Part shown: one piece after another, positions 8,428-16,977 of the stretch
How positions within the stretch are numbered: the stretch's first letter is position 1
Layout of the letters: each line of letters starts with the position of its first letter
Assembly (NCBI RefSeq): GCF_006494425.1
Contig: NZ_VHIV01000007.1
Span: 62,001-126,000, forward strand
Source of the DNA: Bacillus dicomae
Lineage (GTDB): Bacteria; Bacillota; Bacilli; Bacillales; Bacillaceae_G
Length of the DNA stretch: 64,000 nt
Direction: 5' to 3'
Made by a program: the position numbers and the translations under genes
Notes under the pieces: generated by a model
Told to the model about the DNA's origin: nothing
What the model saw: only the letters and a program-made list of their open reading frames with translations
Databases searched by the model: none

Positions 8428-11094
8428 ATGAGCAATTGGTACAGTAAGACGAAAGACCAAACATTAATCGACCTAGAAACAAATGAACAATACGGTTTAA
8501 CAGAAGAAATCGTAAATGAACGTTTAAAGCAATATGGTTCTAATGAATTAGCTACAAAACAAAAACGCACTTTATGGCAGCGTATTTTCGCCCAAATTAA
8601 TGATGTCCTCGTATATGTCCTTATTATTGCTGCACTTATTTCTGCCTTTGTAGGTGAATGGGCTGATGCAAGTATTATCGCGCTCGTTGTAGTTTTAAAT
8701 GCTGTTATCGGTGTCGTCCAAGAATCGAAAGCAGAACAAGCTTTAGAGGCATTGAAAAAGATGGCGACACCTAAAGCTATCGTCAAACGAGATGGTGAAC
8801 TAAAAGAAATTCCATCTGAACACGTCGTCCCAGGTGATATCGTTATGCTCGACGCCGGGCGATATATCCCATGCGATTTACGACTTATCGAAACCGCAAA
8901 TTTAAAAGTTGAAGAATCTGCTTTAACTGGTGAATCTGTCCCTGTCGATAAAGATGCAGTCTACCACCCTTCCATGCAAAGGGATGAACAAGTGCCACTC
9001 GGTGATCAAAAAAACATGGCCTTTATGTCTACTCTTGTAACATATGGCCGGGGCGTCGGTATTGCTGTTGGAACTGGCATGAACTCACAAATTGGTAAGA
9101 TTGCTACCCTTTTACATGAAGCAGACGATGATATGACACCACTTCAAAAAAGCTTAGCACAAGTCGGAAAGTATTTAGGCTTTGTTGCTGTAGCTATTTG
9201 TATTGTGATGTTTCTCATCGGCTTTTTACAAGGACGAGATACACTAGAAATGTTTATGACTGCAATTAGTTTAGCCGTTGCAGCTATTCCAGAAGGTTTG
9301 CCAGCTATCGTTTCCATCGTTCTTGCAATTGGTGTGCAGCGTATGATTAAACAAAATGTTATCATTCGGAAACTACCAGCTGTTGAAGCTCTCGGTTCTG
9401 TCACAATTATTTGTTCAGATAAAACAGGTACGTTAACACAAAATAAAATGACCGTTACTCACTTTTATAGTGATAACACATACGATCAATTAGAAAGTTT
9501 AAATGTAAATAATGATACACAACGTCTATTGTTAGAAAATATGGTGCTATGTAATGATGCTTCTTACAACAATGGATCACAAACAGGAGACCCGACTGAA
9601 ATTGCTCTTCTCGTTGCCGGAAGTACTTTTAACATGGAAAAAGATCATTTAGAAAAAATACATGAACGTGTTAATGAGTTACCTTTCGATTCAGATCGTA
9701 AAATGATGTCAACCGTACATACATACGATGAAAACTACTATAGCATGACGAAAGGTGCTATCGATAAACTCTTACCTCGATGTACCCACATATTTAAAAA
9801 CGGTAAAATCGAAGTTCTAACAGATGCTGATAAAGATCAAATATTAGAAGGCGCTAGGTCAATGTCTCAAGAAGCTTTAAGAGTACTTTCATTCGCATTT
9901 AAACAATACAATTCAAACGATGTGGATATAGATCATCTCGAAGAAAACCTCATCTTTATTGGTCTTGTCGGTATGATTGATCCACCGCGAACTGAAGTAA
10001 AAGATTCAATTACAGAATGTAAAAAAGCCGGTATTCGCACAGTTATGATTACTGGTGACCATAAAGATACCGCCTTTGCAATTGCCAAAGAACTTGGCAT
10101 CGCTAAAGAAATATCTGAAATTATGATTGGAACTGAATTAGACAACATTTCAGATACAGAACTAGCAAGCAAAATTAATCACTTACATGTATTCGCTAGG
10201 GTCTCTCCAGAACATAAAGTAAAGATCGTAAAAGCATTACGCGCGAAAGGAAATATCGTTTCTATGACTGGTGATGGTGTCAATGACGCTCCATCTTTAA
10301 AGCAAGCTGATGTTGGCGTAGCGATGGGCATTACAGGAACAGACGTTGCAAAAGGGGCAGCGGATGTCGTTTTAACAGATGATAATTTCTCATCTATCGT
10401 GAAAGCTGTTGAGGAAGGTAGAAACATTTATCGTAACATAAAAAAATCAATTCTCTTCCTACTCTCTTGTAACTTCGGAGAAATTATCACTTTATTTTTA
10501 GCAATTTTACTCGGCTGGGCAACACCTCTACGACCTATTCACATTTTGTGGGTAAATTTAATTACAGATACACTCCCTGCATTATCACTCGGGGTTGATC
10601 CTGAAGATCCTGATGTGATGAAGGAAAAACCACGACATGCGAAAGAAAGCTTATTTAGCGGTAGCGTTCCTTTTCTTATTTTCAATGGGGTTGTCATTGG
10701 ACTTTTAACGCTAATAGCCTTTATCGCTGGAGCAAAGTTCTATACTGGAGATACAAATTTATTCCCTCTTTTCCCAGAGCGAATTAATGAAGATGCTCTA
10801 TTACATGCTCAAACGATGGCATTTGTCGTTCTTAGTTTTTCCCAGCTCGTTCATTCATTTAACTTGCGTTCAAGAACGAAATCAATCTTTTCAATTGGGA
10901 TCTTTACAAATAAATATTTAGTCTTCTCCCTTCTTATCGGTGTTCTTATGCAAGTTTGCATCATCTCTATCCCGCCTCTTGCAAATATATTCGGTGTGCA
11001 TGCATTAACGATGCGAGATTGGGGATTTGTTCTCTTATTAAGTATCATTCCACTTGTTGTGAATGAAATCATTAAATTGGTGAAGAAAAACTAA
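8428..11094 (+). CDS. Calcium-type P2A P-type ATPase
   Basis: An 888-residue cation pump exporting Ca2+ (or Mn2+) at the cost of ATP. The N-terminal cation-ATPase domain (1-70) is followed by the actuator motif ALTGESVPV near residue 165, PEGLPA (P288, E289) in helix 4, phosphorylated Asp331 in DKTGTLTQNK, and TGDGVNDAPSL near 615. Helix 5 has NFGEI and helix 6 NLITDTLPALSLG, which supply the Asn, Glu, Thr and Asp ligands of SERCA site II. Helix 8 has Gln where SERCA site I has Glu, consistent with one ion per cycle as in other bacterial SERCA-like pumps. GGAGG precedes the ATG. Monocistronic, with a strong terminator. Confidence 0.9.
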   Translation: MSNWYSKTKDQTLIDLETNEQYGLTEEIVNERLKQYGSNELATKQKRTLWQRIFAQINDVLVYVLIIAALISAFVGEWADASIIALVVVLNAVIGVVQESKAEQALEALKKMATPKAIVKRDGELKEIPSEHVVPGDIVMLDAGRYIPCDLRLIETANLKVEESALTGESVPVDKDAVYHPSMQRDEQVPLGDQKNMAFMSTLVTYGRGVGIAVGTGMNSQIGKIATLLHEADDDMTPLQKSLAQVGKYLGFVAVAICIVMFLIGFLQGRDTLEMFMTAISLAVAAIPEGLPAIVSIVLAIGVQRMIKQNVIIRKLPAVEALGSVTIICSDKTGTLTQNKMTVTHFYSDNTYDQLESLNVNNDTQRLLLENMVLCNDASYNNGSQTGDPTEIALLVAGSTFNMEKDHLEKIHERVNELPFDSDRKMMSTVHTYDENYYSMTKGAIDKLLPRCTHIFKNGKIEVLTDADKDQILEGARSMSQEALRVLSFAFKQYNSNDVDIDHLEENLIFIGLVGMIDPPRTEVKDSITECKKAGIRTVMITGDHKDTAFAIAKELGIAKEISEIMIGTELDNISDTELASKINHLHVFARVSPEHKVKIVKALRAKGNIVSMTGDGVNDAPSLKQADVGVAMGITGTDVAKGAADVVLTDDNFSSIVKAVEEGRNIYRNIKKSILFLLSCNFGEIITLFLAILLGWATPLRPIHILWVNLITDTLPALSLGVDPEDPDVMKEKPRHAKESLFSGSVPFLIFNGVVIGLLTLIAFIAGAKFYTGDTNLFPLFPERINEDALLHAQTMAFVVLSFSQLVHSFNLRSRTKSIFSIGIFTNKYLVFSLLIGVLMQVCIISIPPLANIFGVHALTMRDWGFVLLLSIIPLVVNEIIKLVKKN

Positions 11095-11126
11095 AAGGCA
11101 ATGAGGACTATTCCTCATTGCCTTTT
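11093..11126 (+). terminator. Terminator of the Ca2+ ATPase gene
   Basis: AAAAGGCAATGAGGA paired with TCCTCATTGCCTTTT around a 4-base loop. Confidence 0.93.
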
Positions 11127-11128
11127 CA

Positions 11129-11284
11129 TTTACCCCATATTAACGGGGAGTAAAACTCCCACCTCAAAATTTAGCTAGAACAAAGAAGCTAGGTGGGAGA
11201 TTAACTGTCCATAAACATCCGATTGGTATGGGCTAATAATCAGTGGGGATGAACAAAACCCCACTGATTAAAGTTTCACTTTAT
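11129..11284. repeat. Full-length bcr1-like repeat (about 156 bp)
   Basis: The element begins TTTACCCC and ends AAAGTTTCACTTTAT, so TTTAC/TTTAT-type pentamers flank it. It contains several hairpins: GGGGAGTAAAACTCCC, a long one joining CCCACCTCAAAATTTAGCT with AGCTAGGTGGG, and CAGTGGGG paired with CCCCACTG. Length, TTTAT ends and folding match what is known of bcr1 of the B. cereus group. It abuts the yceH stop codon, which lies inside the terminal TTTAT, and its last hairpin may serve as the yceH transcript end. Confidence 0.75.
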
Positions 11285-12363
11285 CCTTGTAATTCTTTTT
11301 TGATGTTCTCTGTTAATGTAGCCATACGCTTACGGCTTTCTTCACGCTCACGTTTGTTTTGCTCTTCAATTTGTTGTGTTTCTTGCATACCTCTTGAAAT
11401 AATGTTCCAAGTTTCCTCGAGTGTTTCCATCTTAATACTAGAAGAACCTGATAACCTCGCTACTTCTACACTTTGCGTCGCAATATTTTGTGCATTTTTC
11501 TTAAGTAATTCATTTGTACGGCGATCCAATTCAGCCATAGAATCTGCAACAAGCTTTTGACGCTTCGCATTTACCGCCTGAATGATACCATTTTTAAAGA
11601 TAGGAATCGTTGTAATAAATGCTGTATTGATTTTACCAATTAATTTATTATTACCACGTTGAATCATACGAATTTGTGGTGCTGTAAGTAAAGCCACCAT
11701 ACGTGCTTTCTCTAAATCATCAATACGCTGTTCTAAAATTTCAACAGAGTTTTTAAGCGACTCTAATTCAATACCTGCTAATTGATCATTATTACGTACA
11801 CGCTCTTCATACATCGGAACTAACTCTGTATTTAAACGCTCTAATAACATTTCTCCTGCTACTACATATTTTTCTAAGTCTAAATAATATTTTAAGTTTT
11901 GCTCATATAAACCGTCTAACGTACCAATTGATTTTTTCATTTCATCTTGATACTTCGTAATTTCCACATACACTTTATCAATTTCACGGCCCATCGTTTG
12001 ATACTTGCTAAAGATTTGTTCAATCATTTTATCCGCTTTTTTGAACATACGTGAGAAGAAACCACTTTTCTCTTCCGCAAAGTCTTTACTATCAAATCGG
12101 TCCATAATTTTACCAAGTTGTTTTAATAATTCACCAGAATCTTCTATCTTTGATAATGACATCGTATGTAAAATTTGATCAGCAAAACGTGAAATTTCCA
12201 TAGAAGGTTCTTTTCCAAGTTCAATTAATTCCAGCTGATCTTTAATATCTACCGCATTATAAATACGTTGTACATCTGCATCTTGTCTAAGTTGCAAGCG
12301 AACATCTTGTGCTGTTTGCTCATTTAATTCTGTTTTCGGATCTAGTACGACTGGGTTATTCAT
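11281..12363 (-). CDS. yceH: TelA family toxic-anion resistance protein, YceH
   Basis: A 360-residue, almost wholly helical protein of the TelA/KlaA family. Long coiled-coil stretches span about residues 60-330, including KARMVALLTAPQIRMIQRGN (220-240), a conserved TelA region, and IPIFKNGIIQAVNAKRQ. There is no signal peptide or membrane segment. TelA proteins are linked to tellurite and other envelope or oxidative stress, but their biochemical role is unknown. It is the last gene of the yceC-H cluster, 18 bases after yceG, and shares a transcript with it. Confidence 0.9.
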   Translation of the reverse strand: MNNPVVLDPKTELNEQTAQDVRLQLRQDADVQRIYNAVDIKDQLELIELGKEPSMEISRFADQILHTMSLSKIEDSGELLKQLGKIMDRFDSKDFAEEKSGFFSRMFKKADKMIEQIFSKYQTMGREIDKVYVEITKYQDEMKKSIGTLDGLYEQNLKYYLDLEKYVVAGEMLLERLNTELVPMYEERVRNNDQLAGIELESLKNSVEILEQRIDDLEKARMVALLTAPQIRMIQRGNNKLIGKINTAFITTIPIFKNGIIQAVNAKRQKLVADSMAELDRRTNELLKKNAQNIATQSVEVARLSGSSSIKMETLEETWNIISRGMQETQQIEEQNKREREESRKRMATLTENIKKELQG

Positions 12364-12381
12364 ATGGTATTCTCCCTTTCC

Positions 12382-14013
12382 TTATAAAAATGGACGAAAT
12401 AGTCCTTTTATTGTTTGTGATAAATTTTTATAGGCTGATGAACCATGAAACTCAAGATCGAAATTAACTTCTTCAAGCCAATGTGAATCAAATGCCCCCG
12501 CTTCAATATACGGTTCAATATCGTTTCTTCCCGTTGGATTGAAATGGAATACATCTACTCCAATTTGATTTAAAAATAGTAATAAAACAGCATCAGAACG
12601 AGTTAACTCTCCACTCTTCTCATTATTAAATATAACAATTTTCGGTACATCTTGTGAATAATCAAATTTCTCAAGCTGTTCTAAAATATTCGGTGGTATT
12701 TGAGAAAGTTGCGCGAAAACATATAGCGCTACATCTTGTTTCGTCTCTTTTGCAATTGGTTTACACATTTCACTTTCACACGTATGGATAATCGCTTCTG
12801 CAATACCATGTTGTAATCCTTCTGGCAATCGTTTATGTGGCCACCAATGACTGTTCATAATTAAATCTGGATGCAATTTCCCCCCGCGGTCTAATGCATC
12901 TCGGTAATGATATTGGAAATTTGCTTTTTGTTCTTTCGTAAACGGAAATGTATTAATTAATAAACTGTTATCAAATGATGTAACAGCCTTTAATCGTTGA
13001 AAATACTCTTTATCATTCTTTGAAACACCTGATATTTTCGCAAATAAAGAAGGGATATAAATATGTTTATTTTCAACAAAGAATGTCGGGCGTACAAACG
13101 CCTTTTCTTTCGTAATTAAAAAGAGTTCATCATATGTTGTTTTTAATGTACGAGCTACAGGCGTATAGGAACGGAATTGCCACGGCTTGTACAGCAGTGA
13201 ATTATCGTGGTGAAGTACTTGCTCAATTTCTTTTGAAGCTTGATACGCTACTGTTGCCACACGTTCACGACGGCGATCTGGAAATGGTTCGAGAGAAATG
13301 CGGCCTGGATGAGACACAATAAAGGTCCTTCCCTCTTCATCGACATTCTCAAATCCATCTTTTCCTTCTGGGTGATAATAAAGCACATCACAGCCGAGCA
13401 TAATAAGGAAGTATAAGAAATATATACGGCTCTCTGTCGCATCTCCATACCAAATGATACGCGGCATTTGTTTCTTATAATTAACCGTAGAGAACCAATT
13501 CGCTACGTAATTTTCACTTAATTTAATTATATCAATTAAGAAACGACGGAACCCTTCTGTTTTTAATGATTGGTTATGTTGTTTCTCATACAATTTCAAT
13601 ACAGAAATAAACGTCGTATGTATATAATGCTGTAAATCAGGATTGTCTACTTTCGGTAAAAGTTGTTTCCCAGATAAATGTGCCACTAACCTATTTACTG
13701 TTAGACCATTTGGTGCTTCTTGATGTAATCCGAACACTTCTTGAATATGACGAAGTTTTTCCGAATCAATCACTTTATTTAAATTTTGTTCGTGTAAAAC
13801 TTCAATTCCTTTCGCTTCACTATAATCAAATAGTTCATTAAAATATTCATCTACATCATTAGGAACGCCAAGGATTCGACATGCTATATAACTAAATTTC
13901 ATCTCATTCTCTGTCAGCTCATATTGTGGACGTTTTTCTAAAAGTGTTTCAAATTGCTTTAAATCTGATTCATCTTTTAATGCATATGGTTGAAGTGTAA
14001 AACGTGAAAACAC
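12382..14013 (-). CDS. yceG: YceG, Ter-associated putative biosynthetic-module protein
   Basis: A 543-residue cytoplasmic protein corresponding to B. subtilis YceG, of the family described in comparative work on Ter systems as a putative component of a biosynthetic module. Two halves resemble each other: PRIIWYGDATESRIYFLYFL with LGCDVLYYHPEG (about 185-220) and PKIVIFNNEKSGELTRSDAV with IGVDVFHFNPTG (about 453-495). Both look like a Rossmann-type strand-helix-strand unit, suggesting an internal duplication. No catalytic function is established. It begins after a terminator that follows yceF and is 18 bases from yceH. The start at 14013 follows GGAGGTG. Confidence 0.85.
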   Translation of the reverse strand: MFSRFTLQPYALKDESDLKQFETLLEKRPQYELTENEMKFSYIACRILGVPNDVDEYFNELFDYSEAKGIEVLHEQNLNKVIDSEKLRHIQEVFGLHQEAPNGLTVNRLVAHLSGKQLLPKVDNPDLQHYIHTTFISVLKLYEKQHNQSLKTEGFRRFLIDIIKLSENYVANWFSTVNYKKQMPRIIWYGDATESRIYFLYFLIMLGCDVLYYHPEGKDGFENVDEEGRTFIVSHPGRISLEPFPDRRRERVATVAYQASKEIEQVLHHDNSLLYKPWQFRSYTPVARTLKTTYDELFLITKEKAFVRPTFFVENKHIYIPSLFAKISGVSKNDKEYFQRLKAVTSFDNSLLINTFPFTKEQKANFQYHYRDALDRGGKLHPDLIMNSHWWPHKRLPEGLQHGIAEAIIHTCESEMCKPIAKETKQDVALYVFAQLSQIPPNILEQLEKFDYSQDVPKIVIFNNEKSGELTRSDAVLLLFLNQIGVDVFHFNPTGRNDIEPYIEAGAFDSHWLEEVNFDLEFHGSSAYKNLSQTIKGLFRPFL

Positions 14014-14082
14014 AACAGTTCACCTCCAAAAACATTTACTTTTTTCTAAGTCTTCCTTCTATTATAAACTATTTTTGGTTAT

Positions 14083-14118
14083 AAAAAATGGGCGCTCGTA
14101 AAACGAGCAAACCCATTT
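14083..14118 (-). terminator. Internal terminator between yceF and yceG
   Basis: On the minus strand AATGGG and GCTCGT pair with ACGAGC and CCCATT, and six T follow. It should partly separate yceGH from the upstream genes. Confidence 0.85.
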
Positions 14119-14121
14119 CAA

Positions 14122-14913
14122 TTATTTATTGTCTTCTTTAGTAGCCGCAACTTCTTCTTTGGCTTGTCTACCATTTTTCATATAATGTATTACAAACGTA
14201 GCTCCAAACGCGATAACTAGAATAATAAAGAACAACATATGACTCACTTCAATGTGAACAACAGATAGTAGCATTTTTGTTGCAATAATTAAGATTAAAA
14301 TATATGCTGTCGTTTCAAGTTCCGGGATACGCTCTAATAATTTTAAGAATACGCCAGCGATACCACGCATCATTAAAATACCGAGCATTCCGCCTAATAA
14401 TAGAATCCAGACTTCATTTGATACACCAAATGCAGCAAGTACACTATCTACAGAGAACGCGATATCCATTAATTCGACCATCGCAACCGTTCCCCAGAAG
14501 ACACCAAACATTCTGAAGAGAATACTGTTTTGGTTCATACCATGAGCTTCCTCTTCTTCTGCATTACCTTTTCTTTTATCAATAAAGTATTTAATTGAAA
14601 GCCAAGCTAAGTAAAGTGCACCTAACACTTTTACCCATGCTAATTTAATTAAGAACATTCCAATTCCAATCGCAATAAAGCGGAATAAATACGCTCCAAT
14701 AAGTCCATAGAATAAAGCCTTTTTACGCTTCTCTTCCGGAAGGTGTTTTACCATTACTGCTAACACAAGTGCGTTATCAGCAGATAGTAACCCTTCAAGT
14801 ACAACAAGTGTACCTATTAATCCCCAAGATACTGGATCTTGCAACACTTTAATCCACATGTCCAAGTCGAAAAACTGAGCATACGTATCAAGGATTCCTT
14901 GCAAAATACTCAT
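14122..14913 (-). CDS. yceF: TerC family membrane protein, YceF (MeeF type)
   Basis: A 263-residue membrane protein with seven to nine hydrophobic segments. TerC hallmarks are seen: LEGLLSADNALVLAVMVKHL (about residues 39-58) and MDIAFSVDSVLAAFGVS (about 147-163), each with a membrane-embedded acidic residue that could bind metal. TerC proteins of B. subtilis (YceF/MeeF and YkoY/MeeY) are reported to move Mn2+ and support metalation of exported enzymes. The tail after residue 245 is charged. It lies between terminators, so its level can differ from that of yceCDE and yceGH. Confidence 0.9.
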   Translation of the reverse strand: MSILQGILDTYAQFFDLDMWIKVLQDPVSWGLIGTLVVLEGLLSADNALVLAVMVKHLPEEKRKKALFYGLIGAYLFRFIAIGIGMFLIKLAWVKVLGALYLAWLSIKYFIDKRKGNAEEEEAHGMNQNSILFRMFGVFWGTVAMVELMDIAFSVDSVLAAFGVSNEVWILLLGGMLGILMMRGIAGVFLKLLERIPELETTAYILILIIATKMLLSVVHIEVSHMLFFIILVIAFGATFVIHYMKNGRQAKEEVAATKEDNK

Positions 14914-14955
14914 CTTACCTTTATCCCCTATTCTTTGCTAGATTTATAGAAAGGT

Positions 14956-14985
14956 CAAAAAAAGGAAACGAATATCGTTTCCTTT
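14956..14985 (-). terminator. Internal terminator between yceE and yceF
   Basis: AAAGGAAACGA/TCGTTTCCTTT hairpin with a 3-base loop, followed on the minus strand by seven T. Confidence 0.85.
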
Positions 14986-15564
14986 CTATGCATCCAAGCC
15001 ATACGCTCTTACAAGCGCACCTAAACCGCCTTGGAATCCACTTCCTACTGCATTAAACTTCCACTGTCCATTATGACGGTATAATTCACAAAAGACAACT
15101 GCTGTTTCGATAGAGAAGTCTTCCCCTAAATCGAAGCGAAGAACTTCTTCATTCGTTTCTTCATTTGCTAAACGAACGAAAGCATTTCCTACTTGTCCAA
15201 AGTTTTGACTACGACCTTCCGCATCATAAATCGTAACTGTAATAGCAATTTTATGAACGTCTGCTGGAACTTTCTTTAAATCTACAACAAGTTGCTCATC
15301 GTCGCCTTCGCCTTCACCCGTTCGGTTATCACCTGTATGTAAAACTGATCCACAAGGAGACTGTAAATTATTGTAGAAGATAAAATCAGTTTCCTTCGTA
15401 CATTTTCCGTTCGCATCTAATAAAAAAGCAGATGCATCTAAATCGAAATCAGCTCCGCCGTCATAAGATTTAATATCCCAGCCAAGACCAATTACTGCTT
15501 TTGTTAAGCCCGGGCTTGTCTTACCTAAATCAATCTTCTGTCCTTTTTGTAACTGAATAGCCAT
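14986..15564 (-). CDS. yceE: TerD family stress protein, YceE
   Basis: A 192-residue cytoplasmic TerD-domain protein. It shows the calcium-binding signature ADFDLDASAFLLD (about 39-51) and the family motif [14 protein letters not shown] (about 79-92), then [13 protein letters not shown]. It ends [19 protein letters not shown], the typical TerD end. TerD domains bind Ca2+ and confer resistance to tellurite and other stresses by an unknown mechanism. It is closely similar to the neighbouring yceD product, indicating tandem duplication. Confidence 0.93.
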   Translation of the reverse strand: MAIQLQKGQKIDLGKTSPGLTKAVIGLGWDIKSYDGGADFDLDASAFLLDANGKCTKETDFIFYNNLQSPCGSVLHTGDNRTGEGEGDDEQLVVDLKKVPADVHKIAITVTIYDAEGRSQNFGQVGNAFVRLANEETNEEVLRFDLGEDFSIETAVVFCELYRHNGQWKFNAVGSGFQGGLGALVRAYGLDA

Positions 15565-15644
15565 GTATATTCACCTCTATATTTTTATCTTAAAAAATAT
15601 GCACATCAGTAAATATGCATTTCACCGATGGATATATAAATCTA

Positions 15645-16235
15645 TTACTCTACATCTAAACCAAAGTTATTACATAGAGACGCTAATCCACCTTGGAATC
15701 CACTTCCGATTGCATTGAACTTCCAATCACCTGCATGGCGGTATAATTCGCCTACTACTACAGCTGTTTCAATAGAGAAATCTTCTCCTAAATCGTAACG
15801 AATTAACTCTGCATTCTTTTCTTCATCTAAAATACGTACGAAAGAATTAGAAACTTGTCCGAAGTTTTGGCTACGACCTTCTCCATCGTAAATTGTGATT
15901 GTGAAACAAATACGTTCAATATGTGCAGGTACGTTTTTCAAATCTACTTTGATTGATTCATCATCGCCTTCACCTTCACCAGTTCGGTTATCTCCTAAAT
16001 GCTCTACAGCACCATTCGCACCTTTTGGGTTATTATAGAAAACAAAATCTTCTGCTCCTGAAACCTTACCGTTAGCACCTACTAAGAAAATACTAACATC
16101 TAAATCAAAATCAGCTTGTCCATCATAACGATTTGTATCCCAACCAAGTCCTACAAGAACTTTTGAAAGACCTGGATTTGTTTTTGTTAAGTCTACCTTT
16201 TGTCCTTTTTTCAATGAAATTGATGCCATATACAA
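15645..16235 (-). CDS. yceD: TerD family stress protein, YceD
   Basis: A 196-residue TerD-domain protein with [13 protein letters not shown] (Ca2+ ligands, about 42-54), [14 protein letters not shown] and [20 protein letters not shown] at the C-terminus. The first ATG gives [13 protein letters not shown]; the true start may be the third residue (16229), which sits better from GAGGAATTG. It lies 17 bases after yceC and 80 bases before yceE with no terminator in either gap, so these three are one transcript. Confidence 0.93.
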   Translation of the reverse strand: MYMASISLKKGQKVDLTKTNPGLSKVLVGLGWDTNRYDGQADFDLDVSIFLVGANGKVSGAEDFVFYNNPKGANGAVEHLGDNRTGEGEGDDESIKVDLKNVPAHIERICFTITIYDGEGRSQNFGQVSNSFVRILDEEKNAELIRYDLGEDFSIETAVVVGELYRHAGDWKFNAIGSGFQGGLASLCNNFGLDVE

Positions 16236-16252
16236 TTCCTCCTCGGTTTATT

Positions 16253-16849
16253 TTATTGATAACGTGATACAATCTCACTTAAGTTTTTATCTTGCGTGCC
16301 TTCTCCAACAGCTGAAAACTTCCATTCACTTCCGTGGCGATACATTTCACCTGCAATTAGAGTCGTTTTGCTAGCATAATTATCCGATAAATTATAGCGT
16401 GCTAATTCTTCGCCAGTTTGCGGGTTTTGAATACGAATATATGCATTACGAATCATCCCGAAATCTTGACGACGATTTACACAGTCATAAATATTTACAA
16501 CGAATACTAAACGGTTAATACGACTTGGGACCTTATGTAACTCTACAAAGATTGTTTCATCGTCACCTTCGCCTTCACCTGTTAAATTATCTCCTGAATG
16601 AATAATACTACCACAAGTAGAAAGTTTATTTCCGAAGTATACTAAATCATTTTTATTAACAAAACGATCTCCTTCTAACATAACAACAGATGCATCACAA
16701 TCTACATTGGGTTTACTTCCAAATAATGAAGACAGAAACCCACCTGATTGCCCAATTGGATCCCAGCCTAAGCCAACCTGTAGTTTTGCTACTTTTGGTT
16801 GTCCTTTCGTTAAATCGATCTTTTGACCTTTTTCTAAAATAATAGGCAT
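16253..16849 (-). CDS. yceC: TerD family stress protein, YceC (divergent)
   Basis: A 198-residue TerD-domain protein, first gene of the yce cluster. It keeps [14 protein letters not shown] and ends with GEGTQDKNLSEIVSRYQ. It differs from its two neighbours by an insertion (SGGFLSSLFGSKP, about 35-47) before the Ca2+-site strand, which reads VDCDASVVML instead of DFDLDASAFL. The loss of one acidic ligand suggests weaker or altered Ca2+ binding. Start fixed by AAAGGAAG upstream. A promoter and an inverted repeat precede it. Confidence 0.9.
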   Translation of the reverse strand: MPIILEKGQKIDLTKGQPKVAKLQVGLGWDPIGQSGGFLSSLFGSKPNVDCDASVVMLEGDRFVNKNDLVYFGNKLSTCGSIIHSGDNLTGEGEGDDETIFVELHKVPSRINRLVFVVNIYDCVNRRQDFGMIRNAYIRIQNPQTGEELARYNLSDNYASKTTLIAGEMYRHGSEWKFSAVGEGTQDKNLSEIVSRYQ

Positions 16850-16873
16850 GCAGTTTCTTCCTTTCTACAAAGC

Positions 16874-16892
16874 ATTTTCCAAGACGGAAAAT
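16874..16892. promoter_or_regulatory. Inverted repeat in the yceC leader
   Basis: ATTTTCC-aagac-GGAAAAT, a perfect 7-bp inverted repeat with 5-base spacer, lies between the predicted promoter and the yceC start. It may be an operator or a small RNA hairpin. Confidence 0.45.
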
Positions 16893-16910
16893 ATTGTATT
16901 CTTCCCTTAT

Positions 16911-16939
16911 ATTGTAGCATTATTTACCTAGTGATAAAA
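16911..16939 (-). promoter_or_regulatory. Predicted promoter of yceC
   Basis: On the minus strand an extended -10, TGC-TACAAT (TACAAT at 16911-16916), follows a weak -35 TTTTAT at 17-bp spacing. The B. subtilis counterpart is controlled by sigma-B and ECF sigmas; I found no convincing motif for these here. Confidence 0.45.
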
Positions 16940-16977
16940 AGGATAAATTCTCAGTTATATGAAAACATTCATATAAT

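Noticed and set aside
11281-16849. Phage-defence or plasmid tellurite-resistance island
   Set aside because: Gene order and composition equal the chromosomal yceCDEFGH cluster of Bacillus; no integrase, transposase or tRNA site is present.
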